From contig NZ_VCKW01000072.1 in NCBI RefSeq assembly GCF_005889715.1, positions 1 to 32,954 on the forward strand: 32,954 nucleotides of DNA, read 5' to 3'. This stretch comes from Actinomadura soli. GTDB lineage: Bacteria > Actinomycetota > Actinomycetes > Streptosporangiales > Streptosporangiaceae. This document shows, in pieces, positions 29,948-32,954 of the stretch. The notes under the pieces are model-generated. The model saw only the letters and a list, made by a program, of their open reading frames with translations, searched no databases and had not been told where the DNA came from. A program made the position numbers and the translations under genes. Position 1 is the first letter of the stretch. Every line of letters starts with the position of its first letter.

Positions 29948-30752
29948 GCCCGGCGAACAGGTCGTCCTCCTTGTCCGGGCCCTGGACGCGGGAGTAGTGC
30001 CGGACGAACGCCTCGAACGAGAACACCATCCGCTGCATCTCCTCCGGCAGCCGCAGCAGGAAGATGTTCTCGCCCTGGCTCGCGTGCGCCCGCAGGGCCT
30101 CGCGCTTGGCCTCCACGTGCGCGGACACGTCCAGCGTGCTGGTGATCAGCTCGTCGGGGGTGCCGAAGTCCTCGGGCGGGTCGAAGTCGATCTCCACGCC
30201 CGCCTCCTGGACGGCGTCGAACATGCGGCGGATGCCCGAGCGCGGGATGGCGGTGTAGTAGACCTTGTCGGGGACGCCGGTCTTCTCGGCGGCGGCGAGC
30301 GCGATGCGGTGCGCCTGGATGTGGTCGGGGTGGCCGTAGCCGCCGTCCTCGTCATAGGTGACGACGACCTGCGGCCGGTAGCGCTCCATCAGCTCCGCCA
30401 GCCGCCCCGCGGACTCGTCCAGCGGGATGTTCGCGAACGCCTCGGGGTCGTCGTTGGTCGACCAGCCGGCCATGCCGGAGTCGCGGTAGCCCAGCAGCTC
30501 CAGATGGCCGATGTCGAGCAGCCCGGCGGACTCGCGGAGCTCGGCGAGGCGCCGCTGCGCCACCTCGGCCGCGTTGTGCCCAGGCTCGCCCGGCTTGACG
30601 CCGCCGGAGTCGTCGCCCTGCTCGCCGTTGGTGCAGGTCACCAGCACCGTGCGGACGCCCTCGGCGGCGCAGCGCGCGAGCAGGCCGCCGGTGCCCAGCA
30701 CCTCGTCGTCGGGGTGGGCGTGGACGGCCATCAGCGTGAGTTCGTGCTTCAT
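29940..30752 (-). CDS. PIG-L family deacetylase, MshB/Mca-like
   Basis: A 270-residue zinc deacetylase of the GlcNAc-PI de-N-acetylase (PIG-L) family. The zinc motif HAHPDDE places His13 and Asp16 (catalytic Asp15 beside it), and HPDH at 141-144 supplies the third ligand, His144. The family includes MshB and Mca of mycothiol synthesis and conjugate cleavage; TNGEQGDD and the overall order fit Mca/MshB relatives, but it may act on another N-acetyl sugar or conjugate. The ATG at 30752 has a strong GGAGGGG ribosome site. It converges with the ARPP-2-like gene (8-bp overlap) and has the amidotransferase gene 54 bp upstream on the same strand. Confidence 0.92.
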   Translation of the reverse strand: MKHELTLMAVHAHPDDEVLGTGGLLARCAAEGVRTVLVTCTNGEQGDDSGGVKPGEPGHNAAEVAQRRLAELRESAGLLDIGHLELLGYRDSGMAGWSTNDDPEAFANIPLDESAGRLAELMERYRPQVVVTYDEDGGYGHPDHIQAHRIALAAAEKTGVPDKVYYTAIPRSGIRRMFDAVQEAGVEIDFDPPEDFGTPDELITSTLDVSAHVEAKREALRAHASQGENIFLLRLPEEMQRMVFSFEAFVRHYSRVQGPDKEDDLFAGLR

Positions 30753-30806
30753 CCGGGACCCCTCCAGTCTCGGCCGTCCACTCTACGTCCCGGACGCCCG
30801 AGTTGA

Positions 30807-31661
30807 TCAGGTTTGGGAGGTGGACTCCGCGGCCGACAGGTCGTCCACCGTCAGCAGGTGCGCCGGCGCGTCGAACGGGTGCATGGAGGACGTGTCCGGC
30901 CCGTCGACCACGAGCAGCTCGCCGGGTGCGAGGAGCCGCCAGCCGGGATCGTCGTCCAGGCGCTCGCTGGCGAGGATGCAGGAGGCGCAGGGCCCCCGGT
31001 GCGCGGCGACCCTCAGCTTCCCGGGCTCCTGCCCGGCGTCCAGCCGCCGGCCCTCGCCGGGCTCGGTCAGCTCGTGCCGGAGCGCCCACAGCCGGTGGGT
31101 GCCGGGGTAGCGCAGCGCCCACATCCGCCGCGACTCCGCCAGCAGGACGTTCAGCGCGAAGACGGGCAGCTCGGCGGCGATGCGCCGGACGGCCGCGATC
31201 AGCCCGGACGTGGTGTCGCCGTGCCGCCTGATCTCCGCCGTGATGTAGGCGAACACCAGCTCGGAGTCGGTCTCCCCGCGGATCTGCGCACGGTCCACGT
31301 CGGTGAGCCACGAGCCGAGGACGTCCAAGCCCTTCACCACGCCGTTGTGGGCGAACAGCCGGTCGTCCATGACGAACGGGTGGGAGTTGTGGACGTCGGG
31401 CACCCCCGTCGACGCGTAACGGACATGTGAGATGAACGTGTGCGACACGACCGCCCGCGCCTCGGAGTTGAAGTCGGCGTCCTCGTACGCGGCGATCGGC
31501 GCGCGGTCGCGGACGGGCTCCTCGCCGAGCGAGAACCAGCCGAGGCCCGTCCCGTCGGGCATCCGGCGGCTCTGGGAGCGCAGGCTGTCCGCGGCGTCGA
31601 GCAGCCAGAACGTGGCGTGGACGCGCGTCCCGCCGGTGGTCATCCCGAACAGTCGGCACAT
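30807..31661 (-). CDS. Class II glutamine amidotransferase
   Basis: A 284-residue Ntn-type glutamine amidotransferase. Met is followed by Cys2, the nucleophile once Met is removed, then RLFGMTTGG; GTGLGWFSLG, ISHVRYASTGVPDVHNSHPFVMDDRLFAHNGVVKG and ETDSELVFAYI follow, as in the YafJ/EgtC-like branch. The partner synthetase domain is absent, and the last 70 residues are an extra domain ending DDLSAAESTSQT. The start at 31661 has no obvious ribosome site and may be leaderless. It is on the same strand as and 54 bp ahead of the PIG-L gene, a plausible operon. The reaction (amide donor for which substrate) cannot be assigned. Confidence 0.9.
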   Translation of the reverse strand: MCRLFGMTTGGTRVHATFWLLDAADSLRSQSRRMPDGTGLGWFSLGEEPVRDRAPIAAYEDADFNSEARAVVSHTFISHVRYASTGVPDVHNSHPFVMDDRLFAHNGVVKGLDVLGSWLTDVDRAQIRGETDSELVFAYITAEIRRHGDTTSGLIAAVRRIAAELPVFALNVLLAESRRMWALRYPGTHRLWALRHELTEPGEGRRLDAGQEPGKLRVAAHRGPCASCILASERLDDDPGWRLLAPGELLVVDGPDTSSMHPFDAPAHLLTVDDLSAAESTSQT

Positions 31662-31774
31662 GCCCGCACGATGCCCGCCCAGCCGCGACCTATTACTCGG
31701 CCGGCCCCCGGCATGGCGACGCGACGGAAAATGACCTTCGACGGGCGGGCCCTCGATGTCGTACGGTCACGGGT

Positions 31775-32275
31775 ATGGGGTCGCCGGTGGTTCTGCTCGA
31801 CGTGGACGGGGTTCTCAACCCATTCGAGAGGCCGCACCGCGGCTACAAACGGCAGCGGTGCTCGCCGAACGGCATGTCGTTCAAGCTGTGGCTCAATCCC
31901 GCGCACGGCCCGTCCCTGCTCGACCTGGCGGAGTCCACCGGCGCGGAGCTGGCCTGGGCGAGCTACTGGTGCGACAACGCCAACGTGTGGATCTCGCCCC
32001 GGGTCGGGCTGCCGGAGCTGCCGTTCGTCCCGATCCCGCAGTTCCCGGGCGTCAACGAGGCGCGGACGCTCGGCGCGTGGAAGGCCCGGCACGTGGCCGC
32101 GTGGACGGAGGGCCGCCCGTTCGTCTGGTTCGAGGACGAGCCGGACGCCACCGAGTGCATCGCCGGGGAGCCGGACGTCGCCGAGCATCTGCTCGTGGAG
32201 ATCGACCCGATGACCGGCCTGACCGACGAGCACCTCGCGACCGCCGCGACCTGGCTGCGCGCCCTCACCCGCTGA
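31775..32275 (+). CDS. HAD protein of the RNA-repair-associated (SAK) type
   Basis: A 166-residue HAD-superfamily phosphatase. The nucleophile motif LLDVDGVLNPF supplies Asp9 and Asp11. The sequence SPNGMSFKLWLNPAHGPSLLDLAE, ASYWCDNANVWISPRVGLP and PFVWFEDEPDAT follows the small HAD domain described as part of Swiss-army-knife RNA-repair proteins, here as a free-standing protein. No polynucleotide kinase or ligase domain is fused. TACGGT lies 8 bp before the ATG at 31775, and there is no ribosome site, suggesting a leaderless transcript. The amidotransferase gene diverges. The vWA/ARPP-2-like module is 2 kb away, but nothing links them transcriptionally. Confidence 0.85.
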   Translation: MGSPVVLLDVDGVLNPFERPHRGYKRQRCSPNGMSFKLWLNPAHGPSLLDLAESTGAELAWASYWCDNANVWISPRVGLPELPFVPIPQFPGVNEARTLGAWKARHVAAWTEGRPFVWFEDEPDATECIAGEPDVAEHLLVEIDPMTGLTDEHLATAATWLRALTR

Positions 32276-32290
32276 CCGCGCGCCCGCCTC

Positions 32291-32343
32291 GGTGACTCCG
32301 GGCGAACGGTGACTCCGGGCGAACCGGCGACTCCAGGCGAACC
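32291..32343. repeat. Three tandem GGTGACTCCGGGCGAAC-type units
   Basis: Units at 32291-32307 (17 bp), 32308-32325 (18 bp) and 32326-32343 (18 bp, two substitutions). They lie between the HAD stop and the terminator. No function is evident. Confidence 0.6.
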
Positions 32344-32382
32344 GGCGGGGCCCGGGCCGTGGAGGAGGCCGGGCCCCGCCGG
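32342..32382. terminator. Strong hairpin between convergent genes
   Basis: CCGGCGGGGCCCGG (32342-32355) and CCGGGCCCCGCCGG (32369-32382) form a perfect 14-bp stem with a 13-base loop. It lies between the HAD stop (32275) and the HNH stop (32401) and could stop transcription from both sides; there is no T-run. Confidence 0.75.
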
Positions 32383-32400
32383 AGCCGGAGGCGAGGACGG

Positions 32401-32954
32401 TCAGCAGGCGCCGAGCAGGCGGCCGAGCGCCGACTTCTCCGCCGAGTCGACCGTCAGGCCGTACCGGTGCTTCACGTCGATCCAGGACCTGGCGTACATG
32501 CAGCGGAACGACCCGCGCGGCGGCGTCCACTCGGCCGGGTCCTTGTCGCCCTTGGCCTGGTTGACGTTGTCGGTGACCGCCCACAGCTGCGAGCTGGACA
32601 GGTCGTTGGCGAACGCCTGACGGCGCGATGTCGTCCAGGACGAGGCGCCCGACCGCCACGCCTCGGCGAGCGGGACCATGTGGTCGATGTCGACGTCGGA
32701 CGCCTGCGTCCAGGTCGCGCCGTCGTAGGGGCTGGCCCACGTGCCGGACGTCGGGGAGCAGTTCGACCCCGTCTTGACGTTGCTACCGTCGCGCTTGAGG
32801 ACGACCTCGCGGGTGTTGCAGTTGCCGCCCTGGTCGCTCCAGTGCGGGAACTTGTCGCGGTCGTACCCGGAGTCGGAGCCTTCGGCGCGGACGGTGAGCG
32901 CGGCGAGATTCCGCGCCGCCGTCGCGGCGTCCGGTGGCGGGGGCGGGGCGGCGT
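32401..32954 (-). CDS. Secreted-type HNH endonuclease (DUF1524-like), 5' part missing
   Basis: About 184 residues of the C-terminal part are inside the window; the gene continues past the right edge. The visible sequence begins with a Pro-rich linker (AAPPPPPPDAATAARNLAAL). Next come GSDSGYDRDKFPHWSDQGGNCNTREVVL, the catalytic DVDIDHMVPLAEAW, then NDLSSSQLWAVTDNVNQAKGDKDPAEWTPP, and the end FRCMYARSWIDVKHRYGLTVD. This is the beta-beta-alpha-metal HNH fold of the DUF1524 (GmrSD C-terminal-like) proteins that are often exported in actinomycetes; the Pro-rich linker fits a signal peptide or anchor upstream. Several cysteines suit an extracytoplasmic protein. Its substrate, probably DNA, is inferred. 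Confidence 0.88.
   Translation of the reverse strand, partial: AAPPPPPDAATAARNLAALTVRAEGSDSGYDRDKFPHWSDQGGNCNTREVVLKRDGSNVKTGSNCSPTSGTWASPYDGATWTQASDVDIDHMVPLAEAWRSGASSWTTSRRQAFANDLSSSQLWAVTDNVNQAKGDKDPAEWTPPRGSFRCMYARSWIDVKHRYGLTVDSAEKSALGRLLGAC

Overview
The window is chromosomal DNA from a high-GC filamentous-type actinomycete. Third codon positions are strongly G/C, several genes start with GTG, and the gene families are typical of Streptomyces/Actinomadura relatives: a Hanks-type kinase, a WYL regulator, an AlkZ-like glycosylase, an F420-type luciferase-fold oxidoreductase and an MshB/Mca-like deacetylase. The large number of actinomycete-restricted hypotheticals would suit Thermomonosporaceae, but that is inference. 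I see no tRNA, rRNA, CRISPR array or intact insertion sequence.

Left part (0-7.7 kb): an uncharacterised 300-residue protein, a CYP124-like cytochrome P450, citrate synthase (gltA), a TenA-fold protein, a soluble Ser/Thr kinase behind an aldo/keto reductase, and a regulator built from three winged-helix-like modules.

Accessory-looking part (7.7-19.3 kb): a TIR-domain remnant, a two-membrane-segment protein related to SARP-associated membrane proteins, a tandem repeat, a DUF488 protein, a divergent RidA/WYL pair with a clear palindrome between them, a second copy of the 300-residue protein, a cupin dioxygenase-like protein, a 70-residue HTH protein, a DUF2786 protein, an AlkZ-like DNA glycosylase carrying the QxQ motif, and a frameshifted, internally deleted siderophore-interacting-protein remnant. 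Gene decay and non-coding gaps concentrate here.

Right part (19.3-33 kb): a secreted double-psi-barrel (RlpA-like) protein with a long leader. Next is a minus-strand catabolic run: phosphotransferase, LLM oxidoreductase, SDR, benzoylformate-decarboxylase-like ThDP enzyme and IclR regulator. Then come VOC and GNAT proteins, and a two-gene module of a vWA protein translationally coupled to an ARPP-2-like/Fis-type-HTH protein. The window ends with a PIG-L deacetylase, a class II glutamine amidotransferase, a HAD protein of the RNA-repair-associated type, and the 3' part of a secreted HNH nuclease.

The most interesting signals are three. First, three genes (both 300-residue paralogues and the three-module regulator) share an upstream element, ATCC(A/C)CAGAA followed by TTCT, at an almost constant 78-82 bp from the start codon. 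Second, the vWA/ARPP-2-like/HTH couple appears to have lost its N-terminus. Third, there are two decayed genes (TIR and SIP).
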